Assembly (NCBI GenBank): GCA_019746095.1
Contig: JAIESL010000035.1
Coordinates: 30,429-94,428, forward strand
Length of the DNA: 64,000 nt
Direction: 5' to 3'
Source of the DNA: Caulobacteraceae bacterium
GTDB taxonomy: Bacteria; Pseudomonadota; Alphaproteobacteria; Caulobacterales; Caulobacteraceae
The translations under genes were made by a program, and so were the position numbers. Positions 49,892 through 59,944 of the stretch are shown here, one piece after another. Each line of letters begins with the position of its first letter. Within the stretch, counting starts at the first letter, position 1. The notes under the pieces were generated by a model, which searched no databases, was not told the DNA's origin, and saw nothing but the letters and a program-made list of their open reading frames with translations.

Positions 49892-51346
49892 ATGAGCATC
49901 AACAGCGCACTTCTGGCCGGTGTGTCCGGCCTGACCGCCAACTCCGCCGCCCTCGCCGCGATCTCCCAGAACATCGCGAACGTGAACACCATCGGCTACA
50001 AGCGCACCGCCGGCGAGTTCCAGACCGTCATCAACAGCCAGGCCCAGGGCGTGGGTTATTCCGCGGGCGGGGTCCTGGCCACGGCCCGCCACTACACCAG
50101 CCAGAACGGCCAGCTCCAGCGCACGACCTCGAACACGGACCTCGGCATTGCCGGTCAGGGCTTCTTCGTGGTCACCGAGCGGCCCGAGAACCTGCAGGTC
50201 ACCGACAGCCGCCTGTTCACGCGCGCCGGTGCCTTCAGCGTCGACAACCTCGGCTATCTGAAGAACACCTCCGGTCTCTATCTCCAGGGCTGGCCCGTGG
50301 ACGCCGCAGGCAATATCGCCACCGACCCGTCCGACCTGAACCGCCTGCGCACCATCAACGTCGGCTCGGTCGGCGGGACTGCGGAAGCCACCACCCGCAT
50401 CCAGCTGAACGCCAACATCAAGTCCAGCCAGCTGATTTCGGCCGAAGCCACCGACGCCGCAGCCGTCCCGCCCGGTGCCAATGCCTACAGCCCCGCCACC
50501 AACTCCATGGCCATGTGGAACGCCGAGACGGGCGCAGGCGTGAAGCCCGATTTCGAGCTGACCATCCCGGTCTCGGACTCCAAGGGCGGCCAGCGCACGA
50601 TCGCCATTTCCTTCCTGAAGAGCACCGTGCCGAACCAGTGGCACGCAGAGATCCGCGCCATCCCGGCCTCGGATGTCGTCACCGGTGCCGGCCTGGCGAA
50701 TGGCCAGATCCGGAGCGGTCTGGTCGCCTTTACCCAGGACGGTCGCCTCGACGCCGATGCCATGGCGGCCCTCGGTGCCAACGCCCTGTTCCCGGACGTT
50801 ACGACCGCCGCCATCAACTTCGGCTCCTCCAGTGCCGGTGCACCGGGGGCGGGTGCGGTGACCTGGGCACCCGGGCTCGGCATCGACAGCCAGGAACTGT
50901 CCTTTGACCTGACGGCGGCCACCGGCGGCCTGACCCAGTATGACAGCGGCTCGGTCGTCCAGGCCGTCCTGACCAACGGCACCGCCTTCGGCAACCTGTC
51001 GGAGGTCAAGATCGACGACAGCGGCTTCGTGACCGCGATCTTCGACAACGGGGTCACGCGCCAGATCGCCCAGATCGCCCTCGCCACCTTCCCCAGCCCG
51101 GACAGCCTGACCCAGACCTCGGGCAACGCCTACCGCGTCAGCCAGGGCTCGGGCACCTATAACCTCAAGGCCGCCGGCTCGGGCGGGGCGGGGCAGATCG
51201 GGGCCTCGCAGCTGGAAGCCTCGACCGTCGACCTGTCGGCCGAGTTCACGGGCCTGATCACCACACAACGCGCCTATTCGGCCTCGTCCAAGATCATCAC
51301 CACCGCAGACGAAATGCTCGCTGAACTGATCAGCATCAAACGTTGA
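49892..51346 (+). CDS. flgE: Flagellar hook protein FlgE
   Basis: MSINSALLAGVSGLTANSAALAAISQNIANVNTIGYKR; C-terminal LITTQRAYSASSKIITTADEMLAELISIKR. Confidence 0.95.
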   Translation: MSINSALLAGVSGLTANSAALAAISQNIANVNTIGYKRTAGEFQTVINSQAQGVGYSAGGVLATARHYTSQNGQLQRTTSNTDLGIAGQGFFVVTERPENLQVTDSRLFTRAGAFSVDNLGYLKNTSGLYLQGWPVDAAGNIATDPSDLNRLRTINVGSVGGTAEATTRIQLNANIKSSQLISAEATDAAAVPPGANAYSPATNSMAMWNAETGAGVKPDFELTIPVSDSKGGQRTIAISFLKSTVPNQWHAEIRAIPASDVVTGAGLANGQIRSGLVAFTQDGRLDADAMAALGANALFPDVTTAAINFGSSSAGAPGAGAVTWAPGLGIDSQELSFDLTAATGGLTQYDSGSVVQAVLTNGTAFGNLSEVKIDDSGFVTAIFDNGVTRQIAQIALATFPSPDSLTQTSGNAYRVSQGSGTYNLKAAGSGGAGQIGASQLEASTVDLSAEFTGLITTQRAYSASSKIITTADEMLAELISIKR

Positions 51347-51440
51347 TCACCGAGTAACAGGCCGTAAACCTCAATGAATCCTTTGTTGAATATTGAGACC
51401 GTGGGCGGATGGCATTTTAGCCTTTCCTTCACCACGACGC

Positions 51441-51455
51441 TTAAACGGCCCTTAG
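51441..51455 (+). promoter_or_regulatory. CtrA-like box (TTAA-N7-TTAG) upstream of sciP
   Basis: TTAAACGGCCCTTAG, one mismatch to TTAA-N7-TTAA, about 40 bp upstream of the sciP ATG. Confidence 0.6.
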
Positions 51456-51494
51456 CCGCAGACCGCTACTGTCCAATCGTAGTGGTGGTGGTCA

Positions 51495-51797
51495 ATGAGG
51501 CATAAGCCCATGTTGCAAGAGCGACGCCTGAATAATCAGGGCGAACAATACGTGGTCGGGCCGACAGGGATTCCCTTGACGCTGCATGACCTCCCGCCGG
51601 CCAATACGGACCGTTGGGTTATCCGCCGCAAGGCGGAGGTTGTGGCCGCCGTGCGCGGCGGACTGATCAGTCTGGAAGATGCGCTCTCGCGTTATCGTCT
51701 GACGGCCGAGGAGTTTCTTGCCTGGCAGAAGGCGATCGACAAATGGGGCATGCAGGGTCTGCGTACGACGCGGATCCAGCACTACGGCCGACCGTAA
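51495..51797 (+). CDS. sciP: DUF1153 protein, CtrA inhibitor SciP
   Basis: [63 protein letters not shown]...[10 protein letters not shown]; located next to flgE as in Caulobacter. Confidence 0.92.
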   Translation: MRHKPMLQERRLNNQGEQYVVGPTGIPLTLHDLPPANTDRWVIRRKAEVVAAVRGGLISLEDALSRYRLTAEEFLAWQKAIDKWGMQGLRTTRIQHYGRP

Positions 51798-51819
51798 GGC
51801 GACCGTTCCAAAGAGATCG

Positions 51820-51856
51820 CGGCCGCTCCCGGTGACGGGGGCGGCCGTTTTCGTTT
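51820..51856 (+). terminator. Strong intrinsic terminator after sciP
   Basis: CGGCCGCTCCCG-GTGA-CGGGGGCGGCCG (12-bp stem with one T-G pair) then TTTTCGTTT. Confidence 0.85.
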
Positions 51857-51903
51857 GCGGACCGGCCTCGAATTCGCGCCGCTTTCGCACTACATGGCCC
51901 GCC

Positions 51904-53115
51904 ATGACCTTAGCTGAGGACATCTGCCCGGTTCCGACCATCGCTCCCATGTCGTCTCTGGCCGACATGGATGCGGCGATCGAGTCCGCGCGCGCGGCCG
52001 TCGGCCTGCCGGTCGGGTCGCGCGTGGTCGCGGCCATGTCTGGCGGGGTGGACTCCACCGTGGTCGCGGCCCTGCTGCACAAGGCGGGTTATGACGTCGT
52101 CGGCGTGACGCTGCAGCTCTATGATCATGGTGCGGCCCTGAAGAAGAAGGGGGCCTGCTGCGCCGGTCAGGACATCCATGACGCGCGGCTCGCGGCGGAA
52201 ATGCTGGGCATCCCCCACTATGTCCTCGACTATGAGAGCCGCTTCCGCGACGCGGTGATCGACCAGTTCGCCGACTCCTATCTGGCCGGCCAGACCCCGG
52301 TGCCCTGCATCCGCTGCAACCAGACGGTCAAGTTCCGCGACCTTCTGGACGTCGCCCGCGATCTCGGGGCCGAGGCCATGGCCACCGGCCACTATGTGCG
52401 TCGGTCGGTCGTCGATGGCCGCGCCCAGATGCGCAAGGCGATCGATCATTCGCGCGACCAGTCCTATTTCCTGTTCGCCACCACCCCGCAGCAACTCGAC
52501 TATCTGCGCTTTCCTCTGGCCGATCTGGAAAAGCCGCAGGTGCGGGGCGTGGCCGCCGAACTGGGCCTGCGCATCGCCGCCAAGCCCGACAGCCAGGACA
52601 TCTGCTTCGTACCAAACGGCGACTACCGCACCCTGATCGACAAGCTGCGGCCGCAGGGTCGGGAAGCCGGCGAGATCGTGCACATGGACGGCCGGGTGCT
52701 GGGCGGCCACGCGGGCATCACCGACTACACCATCGGCCAGCGCCGCGGCCTGAACGTGGCCGTGGGCGAGCCCCTGTTCGTGACCCGGCTCGATCCGGTG
52801 AAACGCCATGTCATCGTTGGCCCGCGTGAAGCCCTGCTGACCGCCGCCCTGACGCTGGACGAGACCAACTGGCTGGGCGACGAAGCCTCGGTCGAGGCGG
52901 CGGCGGATGCCGGGGTCCCGGTACTGGCCCGCGTCCGCTCGACCCGTCCGCCCTCCCCCGCCCGCCTGTCCATGGTCGACGGCAGCGTCGCTGTGACCTT
53001 CGCCTCGGGCGAGGAAGGCGTGGCCCCCGGCCAGGCCTGCGCCCTCTATGACCCGGTCGATCCGGACCGGCTCCTGGGCGGCGGTTTCATCAAGACGACG
53101 ACGGCCGTTGTCTGA
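51904..53115 (+). CDS. mnmA: tRNA-specific 2-thiouridylase MnmA
   Basis: [63 protein letters not shown]. Confidence 0.95.
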   Translation: MTLAEDICPVPTIAPMSSLADMDAAIESARAAVGLPVGSRVVAAMSGGVDSTVVAALLHKAGYDVVGVTLQLYDHGAALKKKGACCAGQDIHDARLAAEMLGIPHYVLDYESRFRDAVIDQFADSYLAGQTPVPCIRCNQTVKFRDLLDVARDLGAEAMATGHYVRRSVVDGRAQMRKAIDHSRDQSYFLFATTPQQLDYLRFPLADLEKPQVRGVAAELGLRIAAKPDSQDICFVPNGDYRTLIDKLRPQGREAGEIVHMDGRVLGGHAGITDYTIGQRRGLNVAVGEPLFVTRLDPVKRHVIVGPREALLTAALTLDETNWLGDEASVEAAADAGVPVLARVRSTRPPSPARLSMVDGSVAVTFASGEEGVAPGQACALYDPVDPDRLLGGGFIKTTTAVV

Positions 53116-53674
53116 CGGGGTCGGGAACGCGCTCGCCGCGCGGACCGGCCTGCCGCCCGCATTCCGCTATCTGCTGGACGACTTCCCGCGCGACCGCTGG
53201 AATGCGGCGCTCGACGAGACCGCCGCCTTCTGGCTGCAGATGCACGCCGGTTTCCGTGGTCACCAGACCCATATGGCCGACCTGGTCGGGCAGTGGCGGG
53301 CGAACGGCGACCTGACCGGGTTCCACCGCCAAATGATCCCCGTGCTGCAGTCCTTCCTGCAACACCTCGACGGCCACCACCGCGTTGAGAGCGGTCATTA
53401 TTTTCCGATGATGCGAACGATCGAGCCGGGGATCGGCGCGGGCATCGACCTGCTGGACCGCGACCATGACGCGATGCACCAGACCCTGGAGGTCCTGTTC
53501 CAGGGCGGCCTGGCCTTTCATCAGGCCGTGGCCGGCAAGGCCCCGGACGCCGCTGACCGGGCGGCGCGTCTGTCCGACCTGATCGAGTCCGGTGCCCGCC
53601 CGCTCCTGCGGCATCTGGAGGATGAGGAGGACATCGTCATCCCCCTTATCCAGCTGCGCGGCCTGCGCGGCTAG
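53108..53674 (+). CDS. Hemerythrin domain-containing protein
   Basis: His/Glu pattern ([49 protein letters not shown]); probable TTG start overlapping the mnmA stop. Confidence 0.8.
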   Translation: MSDGVGNALAARTGLPPAFRYLLDDFPRDRWNAALDETAAFWLQMHAGFRGHQTHMADLVGQWRANGDLTGFHRQMIPVLQSFLQHLDGHHRVESGHYFPMMRTIEPGIGAGIDLLDRDHDAMHQTLEVLFQGGLAFHQAVAGKAPDAADRAARLSDLIESGARPLLRHLEDEEDIVIPLIQLRGLRG

Positions 53675-54510
53675 CCGCGGGTCGGCATCAGCTTCCGGCG
53701 CTGACGCACCAGGGCCAGGGGGCGTCCGTCCGGCGCATGGGCCACACCATCCTCCACCGCCCACCCGCCGCCGACGTCGCGGCTGGTGAAATGGAAATAG
53801 GCCCAGCCCTCCGGCGACGTATCGGGTGTCAGTTCGGTCAGCAGATCGGCCCGGAGATCGACACTGGCCGAGACATTCGGAGGGGCCGGGAAGACCGTGA
53901 AATAGGTGGGGTAGAGTCCGTCCAGCAGGAACAGCAGCCGGGCCTCGTCCAGCGGATCGCCATCGATGGTGCGCATCCAGCAGCCCAGCTCCGGCGTCCG
54001 GCCCGCATTCGCACCGAACAACCGCGGGCCATCGACGAAACGGTTCTCGATGTGGTGGGTGAACCAGGGTCCGAACATCGGGTCCAGCGGCATCGGGTCG
54101 AGATCCGCGACCGGCGTCGGCGAGGCCGTCAGCGGGGTCAGCACCGGCCCTGCGACGTCGCGGCCATAGGTTCCGAGCGCCTGGATCGCAGGCCGGTCGG
54201 CCTGTCCGCCGGTGACCGAAGCATAGGCGACGTTGCGCCCCCCCCGGTTCATCGTCGGCGTGAAGACCGCCTCCTCAAACCGCGCGGCGGCCAGGTACTG
54301 GACGGTCAGGGACTGCAGCGGTGTCTCGATGCCCAGGCCCTGTCGCATGGCCCCGGCAGCCAGGGCTGCCATCAGACCGCCGAACGGCGCGCCGCGCGCT
54401 TGCGGAGCCGACTGCGGAGCATTGGAAAAGCCGCCGGTCAGCCGGGCGGTCAGGCCGCCGGCACCGTCTTCGGTCAGGGTCAGGGCCTCGGCCAGGGTCT
54501 GCTGGGTCAT
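53671..54510 (-). CDS. Acyl-CoA thioesterase family protein
   Basis: APFGGLMAALAAGAMRQGLGIETPLQSLTVQYLAA and C-terminal hot-dog ASVDLRADLL...GWAYFHFTSRDVGGGWAVEDG. Confidence 0.82.
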   Translation of the reverse strand: MTQQTLAEALTLTEDGAGGLTARLTGGFSNAPQSAPQARGAPFGGLMAALAAGAMRQGLGIETPLQSLTVQYLAAARFEEAVFTPTMNRGGRNVAYASVTGGQADRPAIQALGTYGRDVAGPVLTPLTASPTPVADLDPMPLDPMFGPWFTHHIENRFVDGPRLFGANAGRTPELGCWMRTIDGDPLDEARLLFLLDGLYPTYFTVFPAPPNVSASVDLRADLLTELTPDTSPEGWAYFHFTSRDVGGGWAVEDGVAHAPDGRPLALVRQRRKLMPTRG

Positions 54511-54577
54511 CCGGTATCGCTATCGTTCGGCAAGGGCAGGCGGAAGACGGAAATCATCCACTCCGGGTCAAGGGACC

Positions 54578-54630
54578 GGATACGCCGCAGCGTGTCCGTA
54601 TCCAAACAGGACTGACCTAGTCCGTACGGA
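54578..54630. promoter_or_regulatory. Palindromic operator candidates between thioesterase and HxlR regulator
   Basis: GGATACG(54578-54584)/CGTATCC(54597-54603) and perfect palindrome TCCGTACGGA (54621-54630). Confidence 0.5.
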
Positions 54631-54677
54631 TTGGCAACCCTCTTGCAAAACGGGTGACGCAGGGTCACTTTCGCAGG

Positions 54678-55181
54678 ATGGGACGCACCGCAGACTATTC
54701 ACGACAGAGCTGTTCGATCGCCGCCACGCTCGAGGTCATCGGCGATCCGTGGACCCTGCTGGTCATTCGCGACGCCTTCAACGGCGTCAGCCGCTTCGAA
54801 CAGTGGCAGGAGCGGCTGGGCGTCGCCCGCAATGTGCTCGCGGCCCGGCTGAAGAGTCTGGTCCAGCATGGCGTTCTGGAGCCCCGGCTCTATTCCGAAC
54901 GTCCGCCCCGCAACGAATACATCCTGACCGCCAAGGGCAAGGACCTCTACGGCGTCCTGGTCACCCTCCACGGCTGGGGGGCCAAACACGTCTATGGCAA
55001 TGCCGATTCCGGCGTCTCAATGATCCACAAGGATTGCGGCCACGATCTGGCCCCGCGCATCGCCTGCGGCCACTGCAATGAGATCGTCAAGCCGCGCGAC
55101 ATCCTGCTGACCCGAGCCGAGAACCGTCCGACCGTCGGCGAGATGATGCCCCGGGAACGGACCGACGAAGAGGCCGCCTGA
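54678..55181 (+). CDS. HxlR family transcriptional regulator
   Basis: CSIAATLEVIGDPWTLLVIRDAFNGVSRFEQWQERLGVARNVLAARLKSLVQHGVLEPRLYSERPPRNEYILTAKGKDL. Confidence 0.92.
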   Translation: MGRTADYSRQSCSIAATLEVIGDPWTLLVIRDAFNGVSRFEQWQERLGVARNVLAARLKSLVQHGVLEPRLYSERPPRNEYILTAKGKDLYGVLVTLHGWGAKHVYGNADSGVSMIHKDCGHDLAPRIACGHCNEIVKPRDILLTRAENRPTVGEMMPRERTDEEAA

Positions 55182-55250
55182 GCCTCTTGCCTTTCCGCAC
55201 GCCCCGGCCCATCCAGCCGCGCAAATCTTCCTCCCGAGGGTAGCCTTCCC

Positions 55251-56432
55251 ATGTCCGATCCCGTCGTCATCGTCTCCTTCGCCCGCACACCCATGGGCGG
55301 CTTCCAGGGGTCCCTGTCCGGCGTCAAGGCGACCGAGCTGGGCGCGACGGCGGTGCGGGCCGCGGTCGAGCGCGCCGGCGTCGATCCGGCAAAGGTCGAG
55401 CAGATCTATATGGGCTGCGTCCTGCCGGCCGGCCTGGGCCAGGCACCCGCGCGCCAGGCGGCCATCGGTGCCGGCCTCGGCCTGCATGTCGAGGCGACCA
55501 CGCTGAACAAGATGTGCGGCTCGGGCCTGCAGGCGGTGATGATGGCCTCCGACAGCCTCGCCGCCGGCAGCGCCGACATCATCGTGGCGGGCGGCATGGA
55601 GTCGATGTCGGGCGCGCCCTATCTGATGACCAAACACCGCGGCGGGGCCCGGATCGGCCACGATGTCATCTCTGACAGCATGTACCTGGACGGGCTGGAG
55701 GACGCCTACACCCCCGGCAAGCTGATGGGGGCCTTCGCCGAGGACTCGGCCCGCACCTATCAGTTCACCCGCGAGGCCCAGGACGAATATGCACTGGAGA
55801 GCCTGAGCCGGGCGCTGGAGGCCATCGCCTCAGGGGCCTTCAAGGCCGAGATCACCCCGGTCGAGGTCACGGGCCGCAAGGGCGTGGTCACGATCACCGA
55901 GGACGAACAGCCCGGCAAGGCCATGCCGGAGAAGATCCCGACCCTGAAGCCCGCCTTCGCGAAGGACGGCACCATCACCGCCGCCAATGCCAGCTCGATC
56001 TCGGACGGCGCGGCCGCCCTGGTCATGACCCGCGAGAGCGTGGCGAAAGCACTCGGCCTGCCGGTCGTCGCCCGCATCGTCAGCCATGCTGCCCACGCCC
56101 ATGAGCCGGGCCTTTTCACCACCGCCCCCGTCCCCGCCATGCAAAAGGCCCTGAACAAGGCCGGCTGGTCGGTCGACGACGTCGACCTGTGGGAGATCAA
56201 CGAGGCCTTCGCCGTCGTCGCCATGATCGCCATGCGCGACCTCGGCATCGACCGGGCGAAGCTGAACGTCAACGGCGGTGCCACGGCCTTGGGCCATCCC
56301 ATCGGAGCCTCGGGCGCCCGCGTCCTGACCACCCTGCTGGCGGCGCTTCAGGCCCGCGGCGGCAAGAAGGGCGTGGCCAGCCTGTGCATCGGCGGCGGCG
56401 AGGCCGTGGCCGTGGCGGTCGAGCTGGTCTGA
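55251..56432 (+). CDS. Acetyl-CoA C-acyltransferase (thiolase)
   Basis: LNKMCGSGLQAVMMA, GGMESMSGAPYLM, NEAFAVVAMIA, NGGATALGHPIGASGARVL, CIGGGEAVAVAVE. Confidence 0.95.
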   Translation: MSDPVVIVSFARTPMGGFQGSLSGVKATELGATAVRAAVERAGVDPAKVEQIYMGCVLPAGLGQAPARQAAIGAGLGLHVEATTLNKMCGSGLQAVMMASDSLAAGSADIIVAGGMESMSGAPYLMTKHRGGARIGHDVISDSMYLDGLEDAYTPGKLMGAFAEDSARTYQFTREAQDEYALESLSRALEAIASGAFKAEITPVEVTGRKGVVTITEDEQPGKAMPEKIPTLKPAFAKDGTITAANASSISDGAAALVMTRESVAKALGLPVVARIVSHAAHAHEPGLFTTAPVPAMQKALNKAGWSVDDVDLWEINEAFAVVAMIAMRDLGIDRAKLNVNGGATALGHPIGASGARVLTTLLAALQARGGKKGVASLCIGGGEAVAVAVELV

Positions 56433-56493
56433 CCCCGCTCCGTCTTGGCTGTGGGCGGACGATTGCTCTAGCCTCGTCGGCAGGAGCCCGCCC

Positions 56494-57465
56494 ATGACCG
56501 TGAACCGCCGCACTGCCCTGGGCCTGGCCGCCATGGCAACAGTCCCCGTCCGGGGCCTTGGGCCACAGGTCGCTCCGCCCGATCCGGCCGAGGTCATCCG
56601 CCTGTGGCCCGGCGCGGCGCCCGGTGGCGAGCGGGTCACGGTCACGCCACAGGTGACCGAGCGATCAAACAATCCCGCTTTCCACGACCGGTTCGCCCGC
56701 TACACCACCGACCCCATCCTGACCGTGTTGCGGCCCGACCGGCCGAACGGGGCGTCGCTGCTGCTCATTCCCGGCGGCGGCTACAGATGGGCCGTGGTCG
56801 ACAAGGAAGGTCTGGATTGCGCCCGGGTCTTCGCCGCAGCCGGCGTGACCTGTTTCGTGCTGCGCTATCGCCTGCCCGGAGACGGCTGGGCCGCCGGACC
56901 GGATGCGCCCCTGCAGGACGCCCAGCGCGCCCTGCGGCTGGTGCGTGCCCAGGCCACCGCCCGGGGTCTGGACCCCGCTCGGGTCGCCGTCCTCGGAGCC
57001 TCGGCAGGCGGCCATCTGGCCGGGATGCTGACCGCGCGTGCCGACATCACCTATGCGGCGGTGGACGAGGCCGACGCCGTGTCTCACCGGCCCGACCTGT
57101 CCATCCTGCTCTACCCCGTGGCGACCATGGCCGACCCCCATGTCCATGCGGGATCGCGACGGGAACTGCTGGGCGAGGCCCCGACGCCGGAAGCGATCGC
57201 CCGCTATTCGCTGGAACGGATGAGCTGGACCGGCAGCGCTCCGACCTTCCTGCTGCACGCCATGGACGACGCATCCGTGCCCGTCGAGAACAGCCTGGAA
57301 CTGCTGTCCGCCCTGCGCGCTGCGGCCGTGCCGTGCGAGGCGCATCTGTTCCAGGAGGGCGGCCACGGTTTCGGTATCCGGCTGATTGCGGGCAGACCCG
57401 CTGCCGCCTGGCCCCAACTGGCTCTCACCTGGGCCGCCCGGCACGGCTGGATTACACAGACTTAA
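56494..57465 (+). CDS. Alpha/beta hydrolase (acetylesterase-like)
   Basis: LLIPGGGYRWAVVDKEG, AVLGASAGGHLAGML, HAMDDASVPVENSLEL, HLFQEGGHGFG. Confidence 0.9.
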   Translation: MTVNRRTALGLAAMATVPVRGLGPQVAPPDPAEVIRLWPGAAPGGERVTVTPQVTERSNNPAFHDRFARYTTDPILTVLRPDRPNGASLLLIPGGGYRWAVVDKEGLDCARVFAAAGVTCFVLRYRLPGDGWAAGPDAPLQDAQRALRLVRAQATARGLDPARVAVLGASAGGHLAGMLTARADITYAAVDEADAVSHRPDLSILLYPVATMADPHVHAGSRRELLGEAPTPEAIARYSLERMSWTGSAPTFLLHAMDDASVPVENSLELLSALRAAAVPCEAHLFQEGGHGFGIRLIAGRPAAAWPQLALTWAARHGWITQT

Positions 57466-57538
57466 TCTTCGCCGCCTTGTTACACTGTACGGGGGGACTA
57501 AGGTCCGCCCCGGCTTTCAGATGGGGACTGTGTTTCGA

Positions 57539-59944
57539 ATGCGTATCGGTATGTTGCTGGCGTCCGTCGCCGGTGTGTCCCTGATGGCCACGGCCGCCCT
57601 GGCGCAGCAGAGCGTCGGCCCGGTCGACCAGTCGCGCGGCACCTTCGAGGACAAATTCCGCCAGTTCGAGGGGGAGGACTGGCCGACCCCGACCGACTAC
57701 CGCAACGCCTCGGGTGCCCCCGGCCACCGCTACTGGCAGCAGGAGGTCGACTATGACATCGACGTCAGCCTGAACGAGGCCACCCGCACCCTGACCGGCC
57801 GCGAGGCGGTGACCTATACCAATAATTCGCCGGACGCCCTCGGCTACCTCTGGCTTCTGCTGGACCAGCAGAACTATCGCCGCGACTCCCTGGCCGAGCG
57901 CAGCCGGACCTACACGGCCTCGGACACGGTCAGCGTCAACGAGATCCTGCGGGTGCAGCGCATGCAGGGTTGGGAGGGCGGCTTCAACGACCTGAAGGTG
58001 ACCGGCCCGGACGGCCGCGACCTGCCCTTCACCATTGTCGACTCCATGATGCGGGTCGAACTGCCGCGCCCGCTGGCGACCGGCGAGAGCTTCGCCTTCA
58101 CCATCGACTTCAGCCTGCCCCTGCCCGAGACCAGTGTGGTCGGCGGCCGCAGCGGCTATGAGTGTTTCACCAAGCCCGGCGAGGACGGCAACTGCCTGTT
58201 CCTGGCCGCCCAGTGGTTCCCGCGCCTGGCCGTCTATTCGGACTATGAGGGCTGGCATAACGCCCAGTTCCTCGGCTCCGGCGAGTTCACCCTGGAATTC
58301 GGCGACTATGACGTCTCCATCACCGCGCCCGCCGATCATACGGTGGCGGCGACGGGGGAGCTCCAGAACACCGACATCCTCAGCACCGAACAGCGGGCGC
58401 GACTGGCCGAGGCCCGCACGGCCGAGGCCCCGGTCTATATCGTGACCCCCGCCGAGGCCGCCGCCGCCGAAGCCCGCCCGGCCCGCTCCGGCACCCGCAC
58501 CTGGAATTTCAGCGCCGACAACGTCCGTGACTTCGGCTGGGCCTCGAGCCGCAAATTCATCTGGGACGCCATGGGCGTTGACCAGGAGAGCGCCGAACAC
58601 CCCGTGGTCATGGCCATGTCCTTCTATCCGAAGGAGGCCCGGCCGCTGTGGGACACCTATTCGACGCGGTCGATCGCCCACACCATCGACGTCTACAACC
58701 AGTTCGCCTTCACCTATCCCTATCCGACGGCCCAGTCGGTCAACGGCCCGGTCGGCGGGATGGAATATCCGATGATCACCTTCAACGGGCCGCGCCCGGT
58801 GCGGGGCGACGACGGCCGCCTGACCTATACCGAACGCGCCAAGAACGGCCTGATCGGCGTGGTCATCCATGAGGTCGGGCACATCTATTTCCCGATGGTC
58901 GTCAACTCGGACGAGCGCCAGTGGACCTGGATGGATGAGGGGCTGAACAGCTTCCTGCAGTTCCAGGCCGAAAAGCTGTGGGATGCCGACTTCCCCGCCC
59001 GCGGCGAGCCGTCCAGCATCATCGAATACATGATCAGCCAGGACCAGGTGCCGATCATGACCCAGTCGGACTCCCTGCTTCAGTTCGGCAACAACGCCTA
59101 TGCCAAGCCGGCGACGGCCCTGGTGATCCTGCGGGAGACCATTCTCGGCCGCGAACTGTTCGACCGGGCCTTCCGCGAATACGCCCAGCGCTGGGCCTTC
59201 AAACGCCCGACCCCCTATGACTTCTTCCGCACCATGGAGGAGAGCTCGGGCGTCGATCTCGACTGGTTCTGGCGCGGCTGGTTCTATTCCACCGACCACG
59301 TCGACATCTCGCTGGAAAGCGTCACCGCCGCGACGCTGGAGTCCGCTGATCCCGAGGCCCGCAACCGCGCCGCCCGCGAGCGGTTCGAACAGGAGCCGGT
59401 CTCGCGCACGGTCGAGAACAACCGCGGCATCGAGACCGTGGTCGAGCGCGACCCCGCGACCCGGGACTTCTACAACGAGACCGACCGCTTCACGACCACG
59501 GCCCAGCAGCGCCGCGACGCCGTAAGCGCCGCCCGTCGCGCCGATGCCGACCGCCGTGCGGCGCAAGGGTTCGACGACAACATCTACCGCTTCACCTTCA
59601 AGAACGTCGGTGGCCTGGTCATGCCGGTGATCCTGAAGCTGACCTACAGCGACGGCTCGGACGAGACGATCCGGATCCCCGCCGAGGTCTGGCGGCGCAA
59701 CAGCCAGCAGGTGATCTGGCAGCATGTCTCGTCCAAAACCCTGGTCTCGGCCGAGGTCGACCCCCTGCGCGAGACCGCCGATGCCAACCGCGCCAACAAC
59801 CTGTTCCCGCGCCAGATCGACGAGCGGACCCTGCGCCTGGCTCCGCCGCCGCCGCCCGGCGAGAACCGGATGCGGGACTCGGACGTCGAGGTCAGCCCGG
59901 ATTCGACCGCGACCCGGGTGCGCCGCCCGGCGGCCGCCCAGTGA
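57539..59944 (+). CDS. M1 family metallopeptidase
   Basis: Zn motif VVIHEVGHIYFPMVVNSDERQWTWMDEGLNSF (HExGH-type variant of HEXXH with distal E); signal peptide MRIGMLLASVAGVSLMATAALAQ. Confidence 0.9.
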   Translation: MRIGMLLASVAGVSLMATAALAQQSVGPVDQSRGTFEDKFRQFEGEDWPTPTDYRNASGAPGHRYWQQEVDYDIDVSLNEATRTLTGREAVTYTNNSPDALGYLWLLLDQQNYRRDSLAERSRTYTASDTVSVNEILRVQRMQGWEGGFNDLKVTGPDGRDLPFTIVDSMMRVELPRPLATGESFAFTIDFSLPLPETSVVGGRSGYECFTKPGEDGNCLFLAAQWFPRLAVYSDYEGWHNAQFLGSGEFTLEFGDYDVSITAPADHTVAATGELQNTDILSTEQRARLAEARTAEAPVYIVTPAEAAAAEARPARSGTRTWNFSADNVRDFGWASSRKFIWDAMGVDQESAEHPVVMAMSFYPKEARPLWDTYSTRSIAHTIDVYNQFAFTYPYPTAQSVNGPVGGMEYPMITFNGPRPVRGDDGRLTYTERAKNGLIGVVIHEVGHIYFPMVVNSDERQWTWMDEGLNSFLQFQAEKLWDADFPARGEPSSIIEYMISQDQVPIMTQSDSLLQFGNNAYAKPATALVILRETILGRELFDRAFREYAQRWAFKRPTPYDFFRTMEESSGVDLDWFWRGWFYSTDHVDISLESVTAATLESADPEARNRAARERFEQEPVSRTVENNRGIETVVERDPATRDFYNETDRFTTTAQQRRDAVSAARRADADRRAAQGFDDNIYRFTFKNVGGLVMPVILKLTYSDGSDETIRIPAEVWRRNSQQVIWQHVSSKTLVSAEVDPLRETADANRANNLFPRQIDERTLRLAPPPPPGENRMRDSDVEVSPDSTATRVRRPAAAQ

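Noticed and set aside
57452-59725. 757-aa minus-strand open frame
   Set aside because: Antisense shadow of the M1 peptidase, which has signal peptide and zinc motif on the plus strand.
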